From Bacteroidota bacterium (GTDB lineage Bacteria; Bacteroidota; Ignavibacteria; Ignavibacteriales; Melioribacteraceae): 5,548 bases of DNA. A program made the position numbers and the translations under genes. This document shows, one piece after another, positions 1 to 5,548 of this stretch (position 1 is the stretch's first letter; every line of letters starts with the position of its first letter). Location: contig JAKAHQ010000142.1 of assembly GCA_021814855.1 (NCBI GenBank), positions 1 through 5,548 of the forward strand, in the 5' to 3' direction. The notes below the pieces were generated by a model, which searched no databases, had not been told where the DNA came from, and saw only the letters and a list, made by a program, of their open reading frames with translations.

Positions 1-615
1 AATTAACGCTTCGTCGCTCATGATGGGGAGGTAAGCGCCGCCCGCAACGCAAGGACCCATGATGGCGGAGATTTGCGGAATTCCCATTGAAGAAATTTTT
101 GCATTATTGCGGAAGATTCTTCCAAAATGTTCTTTATCCGGAAAAATCTCATCCTGCAAAGGCAGAAAAACCCCGGCGCTGTCAACCAGGTAAATAATCG
201 GAAGCCGGTTCTCTATTGCAATTTCCTGCGCTCGCAAATTTTTCTTTGCAGTAATTGGAAACCATGCGCCTGCTTTTACCGTTGCATCGTTGGCCACAAT
301 AACAAAATTTTTCCCGTTGATTTTTCCAACGCCGAATATTGTGCCGCTGCTTGGTGCGCCGCCGTGTTCTTCATACATATTATGCGCGGCGAAAGTATTC
401 AACTCAAAAAAGCCGGTGCCCTTATCAATTAGCTTTTCAATTCTTTCCCTTGCGGTAAGTTTGCCTTTTTCGTGCTGCTTTTGAATTGCGGATTTTCCGC
501 CGCCGAGTTTTATAGTTTCTTTTACGGCATTTATTTTCCTAATAAGATTCTTGTAAAAATCTTCTCGTCGCAGGAAGGATTCGTTTTTATTTATTTGTGT
601 TCCGATGTATGCCAT
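1..615 (-). CDS. Acyl-CoA carboxylase carboxyltransferase (beta) subunit, N-terminal part; cut by window edge
   Basis: This is the carboxyltransferase subunit of a biotin-dependent acyl-CoA carboxylase, a cytoplasmic enzyme that moves a carboxyl group from carboxybiotin to an acyl-CoA. Reading from the ATG at 613-615 gives 205 codons with no stop before the left edge; family members usually have about 510-550 residues, so the C-terminal half is missing. Visible crotonase-fold signatures are GGGKSAIQKQHEKGKLTARER (from residue 38), VANDATVKAGAWFP (107-120), YLVDSAGVFLP (142-152), FPDKEHFGRIF (158-168) and the oxyanion-hole glycines of AGGAYLPIMSDEA (191-203). The wording is closest to methylcrotonoyl-CoA carboxylase beta subunits (AccD-like family) as I remember them, so 3-methylcrotonyl-CoA is a possible substrate, but propionyl-CoA or another acyl-CoA cannot be excluded. 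The start lies 9 bases after the dehydrogenase stop. An AGGA lies about 13 bases before the ATG, which is too far to be a strong ribosome site. The biotin carboxylase subunit is presumably beyond the edge. Confidence 0.93.
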   Translation of the reverse strand, partial: MAYIGTQINKNESFLRREDFYKNLIRKINAVKETIKLGGGKSAIQKQHEKGKLTARERIEKLIDKGTGFFELNTFAAHNMYEEHGGAPSSGTIFGVGKINGKNFVIVANDATVKAGAWFPITAKKNLRAQEIAIENRLPIIYLVDSAGVFLPLQDEIFPDKEHFGRIFRNNAKISSMGIPQISAIMGPCVAGGAYLPIMSDEALI

Positions 616-624
616 AATGCTGTT

Positions 625-1794
625 CTAGTCCTGTAGTAAACTTCTCGCAATAACAATTTTTTGAACTTCGGATGTGCCTTCGCCGATTGTTAGGAGTTTT
701 ACATCGCGGTAAAATTTTTCCACGGGATAATCTTTCACAAAGCCGTACCCGCCGAAAATTTGGACGGCCTCGTTAGCAGCTTTTGTCGCTGTTTCGCTTG
801 CATATAATTTTGCTTTAGCCGCGATATCAAGAACATTCTCATTTTTATCTTTCATCCTGGCCGCTTTGAAAGTCATTAATCTTGCTGCCTCAATTTCTGT
901 AGCCAGTTCGGCCAGTTTAAATTGGATCGCTTGAAATTCGGAAATGGTTTTACCAAACTGCTTGCGTTCTTTTGAATAAGTTGCAGCCGCTTCAAGACAG
1001 CCCTGAGCAAGACCAACGCTTAAGGCCGCAATCGAAATTCTTCCGCCTTCCAAAATTTTCATTGCTTGATTAAAACCTTCGCCTTCATTCCCGATTAAAT
1101 TTTCTTCCGGCACTTGGCAGTTATCAAACAATAATTGGGTTGTTTCACTTGCGCGCATTCCCAATTTGTTCTCTTTCTTACCGGTTTGAAATCCCTTTGT
1201 TCCTTTTTCAACTATGAAAGCGGAAATACCCTTTTTACCTTTGCTTTTGTCCGTGATCGCCATAACGACTGCAGTTTCTCCAACGCCGCCGTGAGTTATA
1301 AAATTTTTAGTGCCGTTAAGAATAAAATTATTTCCAACTCTTGCTGCTGTAGTCTGCATGGCGGCGGCGTCGCTGCCGGAAGCAGGTTCCGTCAATCCCC
1401 AAGCGCCAATCTTTTTTCCGCTTGCGAGATCCGTGAGATACTTACTTTTTTGAATGTCGCTTGCGAATAAATTAATATGATTTGCGCAAAGGCCGTTATG
1501 CGCGGCAACAGAAAGGGCAACTGAAGGATCGATTCTCGCAATCTCCTCTACCACGAGAGCATACTCAACATAACCCAATCCGGCACCGCCGAATTTTTCA
1601 GGAACGAGTATTCCGAGAAAACCAAGTTCACCGAGCTGATGCATAATTTCGAGAGGAAATTTTTGTTCTTCATCGAATTCCATTACGCGGGGTTTAATTT
1701 GTTTCTCGGAAAATTCTCGGATTGTATTTTTAACTGAAAGCTGGTCCTCGTCGAATTCAATAAGAAAATTCGAAGCGTTTAATGATTCCGGCAT
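625..1794 (-). CDS. Acyl-CoA dehydrogenase, short/branched-chain (butyryl-CoA dehydrogenase-like) class
   Basis: This FAD enzyme oxidises an acyl-CoA to the trans-2-enoyl-CoA and passes electrons to electron-transfer flavoprotein in the cytoplasm. Its 389 residues are the normal family length. The helical N-terminal domain spans about 12-125. The beta domain has the flavin/substrate signature GLTEPASGSDA (133-143), GTKNFIT (161-167) and LGMRASET (211-218). The C-terminal helical domain has RKQFG (277-281), QIFGGYG (345-351) and IGEGTSEVQ (370-378). Glu372 in the last motif aligns with the catalytic base of short- and medium-chain enzymes (Glu376 of MCAD). Isovaleryl-CoA dehydrogenase has a small residue there and uses a Glu near 254, where this protein has ILEGGRIS instead. 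Butyryl-, isobutyryl- or 2-methylbutyryl-CoA are therefore likelier substrates than isovaleryl-CoA; the exact one cannot be told. An AAGGA lies 5 bases before the ATG and overlaps the meaB stop. The gene sits between meaB and the carboxylase with gaps of 8 and 9 bases. Confidence 0.95.
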   Translation of the reverse strand: MPESLNASNFLIEFDEDQLSVKNTIREFSEKQIKPRVMEFDEEQKFPLEIMHQLGELGFLGILVPEKFGGAGLGYVEYALVVEEIARIDPSVALSVAAHNGLCANHINLFASDIQKSKYLTDLASGKKIGAWGLTEPASGSDAAAMQTTAARVGNNFILNGTKNFITHGGVGETAVVMAITDKSKGKKGISAFIVEKGTKGFQTGKKENKLGMRASETTQLLFDNCQVPEENLIGNEGEGFNQAMKILEGGRISIAALSVGLAQGCLEAAATYSKERKQFGKTISEFQAIQFKLAELATEIEAARLMTFKAARMKDKNENVLDIAAKAKLYASETATKAANEAVQIFGGYGFVKDYPVEKFYRDVKLLTIGEGTSEVQKIVIARSLLQD

Positions 1795-1799
1795 AAGTA

Positions 1800-1804
1800 T
1801 CCTT
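1800..1804 (-). promoter_or_regulatory. Shine-Dalgarno site of the acyl-CoA dehydrogenase gene
   Basis: AAGGA on the minus strand, 5 bases before the ATG at 1792-1794. It shares bases with the TAA stop of meaB at 1803-1805, so ribosomes finishing meaB could re-start here. It is one of only two convincing Shine-Dalgarno sequences in the window and supports the chosen start. Confidence 0.7.
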
Positions 1805-2762
1805 ATTCATTAATTGATGATTTAAAATCATTGAAAAGCGATTCGGCTATTTGATACGGCGAAGTTTTGCCCTCAACTACTTTTGCAAGAGACGATTCCA
1901 GTCTTTCTGCCCGATGGTCCTTCCAAAGCTCTTCCTTGATCATCAACTCAACAATCTCTTTAATACGCACTTTGTAGTTAGCTTCTCTTTTTTCTTTTAG
2001 CAATCCTTTTGATTCCAAAAAGTTTTTGTGATTTTCAATTTCATCGGCTATTTCTTTTATGCCGGAATTTTCCGAGGCGACCGATTTCAAGATATTCGGA
2101 AGCCAGCTTGTTTCTGTATGATGCCGAAGCATCAAAATTGTTTTGAGAGCCGTCAGCGCACTGTCTGCACCGGGGCGATCGCTTTTATTAAGAACGAAGA
2201 AATCGGCAATCTCCATAAGCCCGGCTTTCATTGCCTGAATCGAATCGCCGCTTTCCGGTACAAGCACAACAATTGTAGTATCTGCGGCTTTTGCTACATC
2301 AAGTTCAGATTGTCCTACGCCGACAGTTTCAAAAATAATATAGTCGAAACCTGCCGCGTCGATAACATCCGCCGCGTCTATTGTTTTTTTACTAAGACCG
2401 CCAAGACTTCCTCGCGTGGCCATACTTCTAATAAATACCTCGGGATCCAATCCGATCTCGCTCATTCTTACACGGTCGCCAAGCAAAGCTCCGCCGGTAA
2501 AAGGACTGGTTGGATCGACCGCGATAATGCCAACCGATTTATTTTGATTACGGTAATACTTTGTTAACTGATTTGTAAGGGTCGATTTGCCCGCGCCGGG
2601 AGGTCCGGTTATGCCAATACGGTAAGCGGAACCAATTTTTGTATGAAGTTCCTTGAGCAATTCGGTGGAAATTGAGTTGCCGGATTCAATAATACTTATC
2701 GCCCGCGAGATTGCGCGTTTATCTTTGCCGAAAATTTTATCTATTAATATTTCTTTCTGCAT
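1803..2762 (-). CDS. meaB: MeaB/ArgK-type GTPase, chaperone of methylmalonyl-CoA mutase
   Basis: This is a P-loop GTPase of the G3E family. Known members (MeaB, human MMAA) bind the adenosylcobalamin-dependent methylmalonyl-CoA mutase, gate loading of the cofactor and protect the enzyme from inactivation. The 319 residues match the usual length. Visible motifs are Walker A GPPGAGKS (53-60), the signature AVDPTSPFTGGALLGDRVRM (81-100), the switch region MATRGSLGGLS (114-124), ETVGVGQSE (145-153) and the guanine-specificity motif NKSD (192-195). The last 60 or so residues are helical and charged, as in the dimerisation region of MeaB. Older annotation calls this family ArgK or LAO/AO transport kinase; the motifs fit MeaB and nothing here suggests transport. 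The start lies 6 bases after nadD and has no clear Shine-Dalgarno sequence. The mutase itself is not in the window. The adjoining acyl-CoA genes fit propionyl/methylmalonyl-CoA metabolism. Confidence 0.96.
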   Translation of the reverse strand: MQKEILIDKIFGKDKRAISRAISIIESGNSISTELLKELHTKIGSAYRIGITGPPGAGKSTLTNQLTKYYRNQNKSVGIIAVDPTSPFTGGALLGDRVRMSEIGLDPEVFIRSMATRGSLGGLSKKTIDAADVIDAAGFDYIIFETVGVGQSELDVAKAADTTIVVLVPESGDSIQAMKAGLMEIADFFVLNKSDRPGADSALTALKTILMLRHHTETSWLPNILKSVASENSGIKEIADEIENHKNFLESKGLLKEKREANYKVRIKEIVELMIKEELWKDHRAERLESSLAKVVEGKTSPYQIAESLFNDFKSSINE

Positions 2763-2768
2763 TCAGAA

Positions 2769-3350
2769 TTATTTATATAATCTGTTGCGATAAATATATT
2801 CTTTTACTTTCTCCGGTACAAGGTAGTCAATCGGTCGTCCCTCTTTTACCCGGTTTCTTATTTCAGTTGATGAAATATCAATTGTGGGCGTATCGATTAT
2901 TACCGCCCGGTCGAAAAACTTATTATGTTCGGGAGGAGATACGTCGGTTTTTCGTTTCATCACTATTACTTTTGCCATCTCGAAAATTTTCTCCGGTGAA
3001 CGCCATTTATCGAATACAACAAGATTATCAAAACCTATAATCAGCTCGATGCTTTGATACTTTTTTTTCAACTCTAAGAGCGTATCAACAGTATAAGAAA
3101 TTTCGTCTCTCATAATTTCAAAGTCGGAATAATCGAAAAAAGGGTATTGCTCGATTGCAAGTTTCAGCATATTAATTCGATGAACAGCTTCCGTCGGTTT
3201 CTGGTCGGTCTTTAGAGGCGAAATATAATTCGGCACAAAGATAATTTTTTCAAGATTCTGGGATTCATAAACAAACGAAGTTGTAATCAAATGACCGAAA
3301 TGGATCGGATCAAAAGAACCTCCGAAAATTCCGACAGACTTCATTTTCAT
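2769..3350 (-). CDS. nadD: Nicotinate-nucleotide adenylyltransferase (NaMN adenylyltransferase)
   Basis: NadD joins nicotinate mononucleotide and ATP to give deamido-NAD and pyrophosphate, the common step of bacterial NAD synthesis in the cytoplasm. The longest frame has 193 residues, normal for the family. The nucleotidyltransferase fold is marked by GGSFDPIHFGH (10-20), whose HxGH histidines bind the ATP phosphates, and by ISSTEIR (159-165), the second ATP-binding motif. Between them are RDEISYTVDTL (81-91) and GFDNLVVFDKW (106-116), which correspond to the nicotinate-side region of NadD. The first ATG overlaps the prsW stop as ATGA. However, the only Shine-Dalgarno-like AGGA (3352-3355) is 1 base from that ATG and 7 bases from a second ATG at 3342-3344, so the real protein may start at Met3 with 191 residues. 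The general adenylyltransferase CoaD also has an HxGH motif, but it is shorter and lacks the SYTVDTL segment. Confidence 0.96.
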   Translation of the reverse strand: MKMKSVGIFGGSFDPIHFGHLITTSFVYESQNLEKIIFVPNYISPLKTDQKPTEAVHRINMLKLAIEQYPFFDYSDFEIMRDEISYTVDTLLELKKKYQSIELIIGFDNLVVFDKWRSPEKIFEMAKVIVMKRKTDVSPPEHNKFFDRAVIIDTPTIDISSTEIRNRVKEGRPIDYLVPEKVKEYIYRNRLYK

Positions 3351-4297
3351 TTCCTGATGTTTGATAATAGTATTCGAATGACATCCCGGTTTAACTCAAT
3401 CTCTTTTTCATAAAATTGACGGCGAGAACCTTTGACTCGTCTCAGCTCATATTTGTTAAACGCGAGACGAATTGCGTTCCTACAATATACTTTGCGAACG
3501 TGTTCGTCTATCCACCCTCGCTTAAAACGCAAGCTTCCGTTTAGAATATTTATGTGTTCTAAAGGAATCAATCCGGAGCCGCACTCTTCCTGCAATTCTT
3601 GTGTAATTATTCGTCTTTCGTTACTAAGAGACAAATTAAATATAAATATGAAAAGTATGACGGACAAAATAATAAATAGAATGCCCAGTAAATAAGTTCC
3701 GGCAAACATAACCGAGGCGTTCCATGAAAAGTGAATTAGTATGGCCAAAAGAATTCCACCGACAGGAAATAATTTTCTAAAACTATTTTCGGAAAATTTT
3801 GAGAGTCCGAGCGATGCGCCGAATATTCCCGAAGCGATGCAGTGCATCACGGCGGAAAAAAGCGAGCGAATAATTACTATATATATCCAGGAAGTAATTG
3901 TATTGCCGAATGTGATAAAGTACAGAAAATTTTCGGTCATCCCAAAACCGAGACCAACTGCGCCGCCGTATACAAGCCCGTCGGTAATATTATCAAACCT
4001 TCGGGTTCGGATAGTAAAAAATAAAATTATTCCTTTCGCAAATTCCTCTGTCACGGGCGCAATCAAAACGGATTGGATAAGATAATTCAGTTGTGAATTA
4101 TTTCCCGTGAGCGATAACAGAATTACAAGAGTCAGACTTCCGCCGATTCCCAAAAGCACAGCGCCGAAAGCTCCCCAGAGAAAATGAAAAAGAATCATTG
4201 AAAGCGGCTCGCGATCATACTTGTCCATCTTCCATAAAATGAAAAGATAGAGCAGCATTGGCAGCACCGCGGCGTACATCGAAATACTTATCGGCAT
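3347..4297 (-). CDS. prsW: PrsW-family intramembrane metalloprotease
   Basis: This is a multi-pass inner-membrane protein of the PrsW/CPBP protease superfamily. Bacillus PrsW makes the first cut in the anti-sigma factor RsiW; the target here is unknown. The 316 residues hold about seven hydrophobic segments, near 7-23, 33-63, 72-95, 107-130, 136-162, 177-199 and 200-223. The expected active-site elements are present: EEFAK (84-88, the EExxK motif), the glycine-rich DGLVYGGAVGLGFGMTEN (106-123), His152 in SAVMHCIASG, and His189 in LIHFSWN. The segment after the last membrane span (about 224-316) is polar and rich in Arg and Lys, longer than a minimal PrsW needs, and I recognise no domain in it. 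There is no sigma/anti-sigma gene beside it. It is the first gene of the minus-strand block and its stop overlaps the nadD start by 4 bases. The ATG at 4295-4297 lacks a strong Shine-Dalgarno. Family assignment is firm; protease activity and role are inferred. Confidence 0.88.
   Translation of the reverse strand: MPISISMYAAVLPMLLYLFILWKMDKYDREPLSMILFHFLWGAFGAVLLGIGGSLTLVILLSLTGNNSQLNYLIQSVLIAPVTEEFAKGIILFFTIRTRRFDNITDGLVYGGAVGLGFGMTENFLYFITFGNTITSWIYIVIIRSLFSAVMHCIASGIFGASLGLSKFSENSFRKLFPVGGILLAILIHFSWNASVMFAGTYLLGILFIILSVILFIFIFNLSLSNERRIITQELQEECGSGLIPLEHINILNGSLRFKRGWIDEHVRKVYCRNAIRLAFNKYELRRVKGSRRQFYEKEIELNRDVIRILLSNIRK
3352..3355 (-). promoter_or_regulatory. Shine-Dalgarno site that may move the nadD start to Met3
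   Basis: AGGA on the minus strand. It stands 1 base from the first nadD ATG (3348-3350) but 7 bases from the second ATG (3342-3344). The second distance is normal for ribosome binding and the first is too short, so the later start is favoured. The site lies inside the last codons of prsW, which would couple translation of the two genes. Confidence 0.55.
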
Positions 4298-4340
4298 CTA
4301 TTTCTTGAATCTTTGTTTATAATTCAAAATCACAGAATTC

Positions 4341-4369
4341 TTGATTATAAAAGATTGGCTGTATATATT
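4341..4369 (+). promoter_or_regulatory. Candidate sigma70-like promoter for yceD-rpmF-plsX
   Basis: TTGATT (4341-4346) and TATATT (4364-4369) are separated by 17 bases, a canonical housekeeping layout. Transcription would begin near 4376 and give a leader of about 23 bases that includes a run of eight T (4379-4386) and has no Shine-Dalgarno sequence before the yceD ATG. The -10 is followed by TTG, so it also loosely resembles the Bacteroidota -7 element TAnnTTTG, but the spacing is off by one base. Confidence 0.45.
4344..4349 (-). promoter_or_regulatory. Candidate -10 box for the prsW-nadD-meaB block
   Basis: A perfect TATAAT reads on the minus strand about 46 bases before the prsW ATG. I find no TTGACA-like -35 at 16-18 bases, so this rests on one box in AT-rich DNA. 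It lies within the -35 and first spacer bases of the opposite-strand candidate promoter. Confidence 0.35.
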
Positions 4370-4398
4370 TTGACCCAATTTTTTTTCATGTTCTTCAA

Positions 4399-4899
4399 AT
4401 GATAATAAAATATACAAATTTTTCCGACGGCATCCACGATTTTAGGTTAACGGAATCCGCTAAAAATCTGGAGTTGGAAGATAGGTTCTTTGGTAATGTT
4501 CTTGTTGATTGTAAAATGGATAAATCTCCTCACCAAATTGTATTAAGCTGCAATTTAATACTTCAGGCTAATTTGGTATGCGATAGGTGCGGAAAGGAAT
4601 TTGAAAAGAATCTCACAAATCATTTTCAGATTAGTTACCTTTTCGGTAGAGATTCCGCGAAGAATGACGATTTTAATTTGAAGTTCTTATCTAAGGATCA
4701 GGACAAGATGAATATTCGCGACGATGTTTTTGAATATGCCGAACTTGCTCTTCCGATGAAAATTTTATGCTCGGATGAATGCAAGGGTATTTGTCCAATA
4801 TGCGGCAAGAACTTGAATGAAGAAACATGTAATTGTAAAACAGAAATTGATAACGGTATTTGGGAACCGCTGAAGAAGCTTAAAGATAAATTGAACTGA
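4399..4899 (+). CDS. yceD: YceD/DUF177 family protein, 23S rRNA accumulation factor
   Basis: DUF177 proteins lie next to rpmF in most bacteria and in plants. In E. coli and maize they are needed for normal 23S rRNA accumulation, so a role in large-subunit assembly in the cytoplasm is expected; the molecular mechanism is not established. The protein has 166 residues, typical of the family. It shows the central CDRCGKEF (61-68, CxxC) and the C-terminal cysteine group CSDECKGICPICG (124-136) followed by LNEETCNC (139-146), then the closing IWEPLKKLKDKL, a variant of the usual DPRxxPLxxL. Eight cysteines in this arrangement (61, 64, 124, 128, 132, 135, 144, 146) suggest metal binding, which is inference. 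The ATG at 4399 has no Shine-Dalgarno. A four-codon frame (ATG at 4388) ends in a TGA that overlaps this start. rpmF follows after 77 bases. Confidence 0.93.
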   Translation: MIIKYTNFSDGIHDFRLTESAKNLELEDRFFGNVLVDCKMDKSPHQIVLSCNLILQANLVCDRCGKEFEKNLTNHFQISYLFGRDSAKNDDFNLKFLSKDQDKMNIRDDVFEYAELALPMKILCSDECKGICPICGKNLNEETCNCKTEIDNGIWEPLKKLKDKLN

Positions 4900-4976
4900 T
4901 CCTGATTCGAATATTGAAAAAGGATTTTGAGAAATTAACGATAATATAAATTCATAACTAATAAATAGGTTAAACA

Positions 4977-5156
4977 ATGCCAAATCCGAAACGCAAGATG
5001 TCTAAGAGTAGAAGAGACAAACGCAGAACGCATTATAAGGCGACTGTCCCTTCCTTGAGCCGCTGTTCCAATTGCGGTGAAATAAAACTTAGCCATAGAG
5101 CTTGTCCTAACTGCGGTTACTATGCCGGCAGATCTATGTTCGTACCAGAATCATAA
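4977..5156 (+). CDS. rpmF: 50S ribosomal protein L32, zinc-ribbon form
   Basis: A component of the large ribosomal subunit, 59 residues long, normal for bacterial L32. It opens with [20 protein letters not shown], the conserved basic N-terminus, and carries a complete zinc ribbon: CSNC (30-33) and CPNC (43-46). It is therefore the zinc-binding (C+) version and not the cysteine-free paralogue that some bacteria use when zinc is scarce. The ATG at 4977-4979 is fixed by the conserved MPxPKRK start; the stop is TAA at 5154-5156. The upstream 77 bases are AT-rich and hold no convincing promoter or Shine-Dalgarno (only TAGGT, 8 bases before the ATG). plsX follows after 12 bases, so the three genes are probably co-transcribed. 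Confidence 0.97.
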   Translation: MPNPKRKMSKSRRDKRRTHYKATVPSLSRCSNCGEIKLSHRACPNCGYYAGRSMFVPES

Positions 5157-5168
5157 CAACCTTCTTAG

Positions 5169-5548
5169 ATGACAGAAAACAAGTTGGAAAAATGTGTCAT
5201 TGCAGTTGATGCTATGGGGGGCGATTTTGCCCCCAAGCATGAAATCATTGGTGCATCCTTGGCTCTTAAGGAAAACAAGGATTTCAATTTAATTCTTGTA
5301 GGTGATAAAAATAAAATTTTGAAAGTTGCTCAAGAAGAAAATATCTCCATCGATGAGAAGATGATTTATCACACCACGCAGATTATTGAAATGTCTGATA
5401 CTCCAACAACTTCTATTAAATCCAAACCAGATTCATCCATTGTTGTTGGAGCCAAGTTAGTTAAAGAGAAAAAAGCTCACGCATTTGTAAGCGGAGGAAA
5501 TACCGGCGCAATGATGGCCGCCTCAATACTTATAATGGGAAGAATACC
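5169..5548 (+). CDS. plsX: Phosphate acyltransferase PlsX, N-terminal part; cut by window edge
   Basis: PlsX makes acyl-phosphate from acyl-ACP and phosphate. PlsY then uses the acyl-phosphate to acylate glycerol-3-phosphate, the first step of phospholipid synthesis. PlsX is a soluble enzyme that associates with the membrane. The window holds 126 full codons plus two bases of an enzyme usually about 320-350 residues long. Visible motifs are IAVDAMGGDFAPK (11-23), the LILVGD strand (41-46), MSDTPTTSIKSKPDSS (75-90) and FVSGGNTGAMMA (106-117), all diagnostic of PlsX. A short MTENKLEKC extension precedes the conserved core. The ATG at 5169-5171 has no Shine-Dalgarno. It lies 12 bases after rpmF. 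In many bacteria fabH follows; that would be beyond the right edge. Confidence 0.97.
   Translation, partial: MTENKLEKCVIAVDAMGGDFAPKHEIIGASLALKENKDFNLILVGDKNKILKVAQEENISIDEKMIYHTTQIIEMSDTPTTSIKSKPDSSIVVGAKLVKEKKAHAFVSGGNTGAMMAASILIMGRI

Noticed and set aside
127..484. Two overlapping plus-strand open frames
   Set aside because: Both are antisense to the carboxylase fragment, which translates in the other strand with continuous family motifs.
1135..1470. Plus-strand open frame of 111 codons
   Set aside because: Antisense shadow of the acyl-CoA dehydrogenase; low-complexity translation rich in Cys, Ser and Phe.
2028..2567. Plus-strand open frame of 179 codons
   Set aside because: It lies wholly antisense to meaB, whose motifs are complete; its translation is Cys/Phe/Ile-rich with no family resemblance and no ribosome site.
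2711..3040. Plus-strand open frame spanning the nadD-meaB junction
   Set aside because: Antisense to two well-supported genes, with no recognisable motif.
3432..4085. Several plus-strand open frames antisense to prsW
   Set aside because: The membrane segments and EExxK/His motifs are on the minus strand; these frames overlap each other and show no protein family features.
4900..4976. Possible separate promoter for rpmF (TTGAAA at 4914-4919, TTGAGA at 4927-4932, with TATAAA/TAATAT nearby)
   Set aside because: No pair of boxes has 16-18 base spacing; in AT-rich DNA single boxes are expected by chance.
4765..4983. Minus-strand open frame of 72 codons over the end of yceD and the yceD-rpmF gap
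   Set aside because: Antisense to the conserved cysteine motif of yceD, which explains the sequence; the hydrophobic translation is the usual shadow of AT-rich DNA.
1..5548. Possible new defence system, mobile element, CRISPR array or tRNA
   Set aside because: All frames with coding character belong to known housekeeping or metabolic families, gaps are short, and I saw no repeats, integrase or transposase motifs or tRNA-like folds.

Overview
The window holds two divergent gene blocks separated by one intergenic region of about 100 bp (4298-4398). All eight genes are recognisable housekeeping or metabolic genes. I see no mobile element, CRISPR array, RNA gene or clearly new system. The DNA is AT-rich, and most starts lack a good Shine-Dalgarno sequence; the clear exceptions are the acyl-CoA dehydrogenase and nadD. 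The carboxylase fragment reads like acyl-CoA carboxylases I remember from Bacteroidota. Together these suggest a member of the Bacteroidota/Ignavibacteriota (FCB) group. This placement is inference from protein resemblance and start-site style, not a computed phylogeny.

The minus-strand block (1-4297) is read from right to left: a PrsW-family intramembrane protease, nadD (nicotinate-nucleotide adenylyltransferase), meaB (GTPase chaperone of methylmalonyl-CoA mutase), an acyl-CoA dehydrogenase, and the N-terminal 205 codons of a biotin-dependent acyl-CoA carboxylase carboxyltransferase subunit that runs off the left edge. Successive genes overlap by 4 bases or are 6, 8 and 9 bases apart, so this is very likely one operon. 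Its last three genes fit breakdown of branched-chain or odd-chain acyl-CoAs: the dehydrogenase oxidises an acyl-CoA, the carboxylase carboxylates an acyl-CoA or enoyl-CoA, and MeaB keeps the B12 mutase working. The mutase and the biotin carboxylase subunit are not in the window. NadD supplies NAD and PrsW is a membrane protease; neither has an obvious link to acyl-CoA breakdown.

The plus-strand block (4399-5548) is the conserved bacterial order yceD (DUF177) - rpmF (ribosomal protein L32) - plsX (phosphate acyltransferase, cut by the right edge). It ties ribosome assembly to membrane phospholipid synthesis. The intergenic region carries a sigma70-like promoter candidate for this block, and its -35 overlaps a TATAAT for the opposite strand.

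No stretch of 300 bases or more is free of genes. The best leads are small: the active-site signature of the dehydrogenase argues against an isovaleryl-CoA dehydrogenase despite the MCC-like carboxylase next to it; nadD probably starts two codons later than the longest frame; the divergent promoters overlap; and PrsW has a basic C-terminal tail of about 90 residues.
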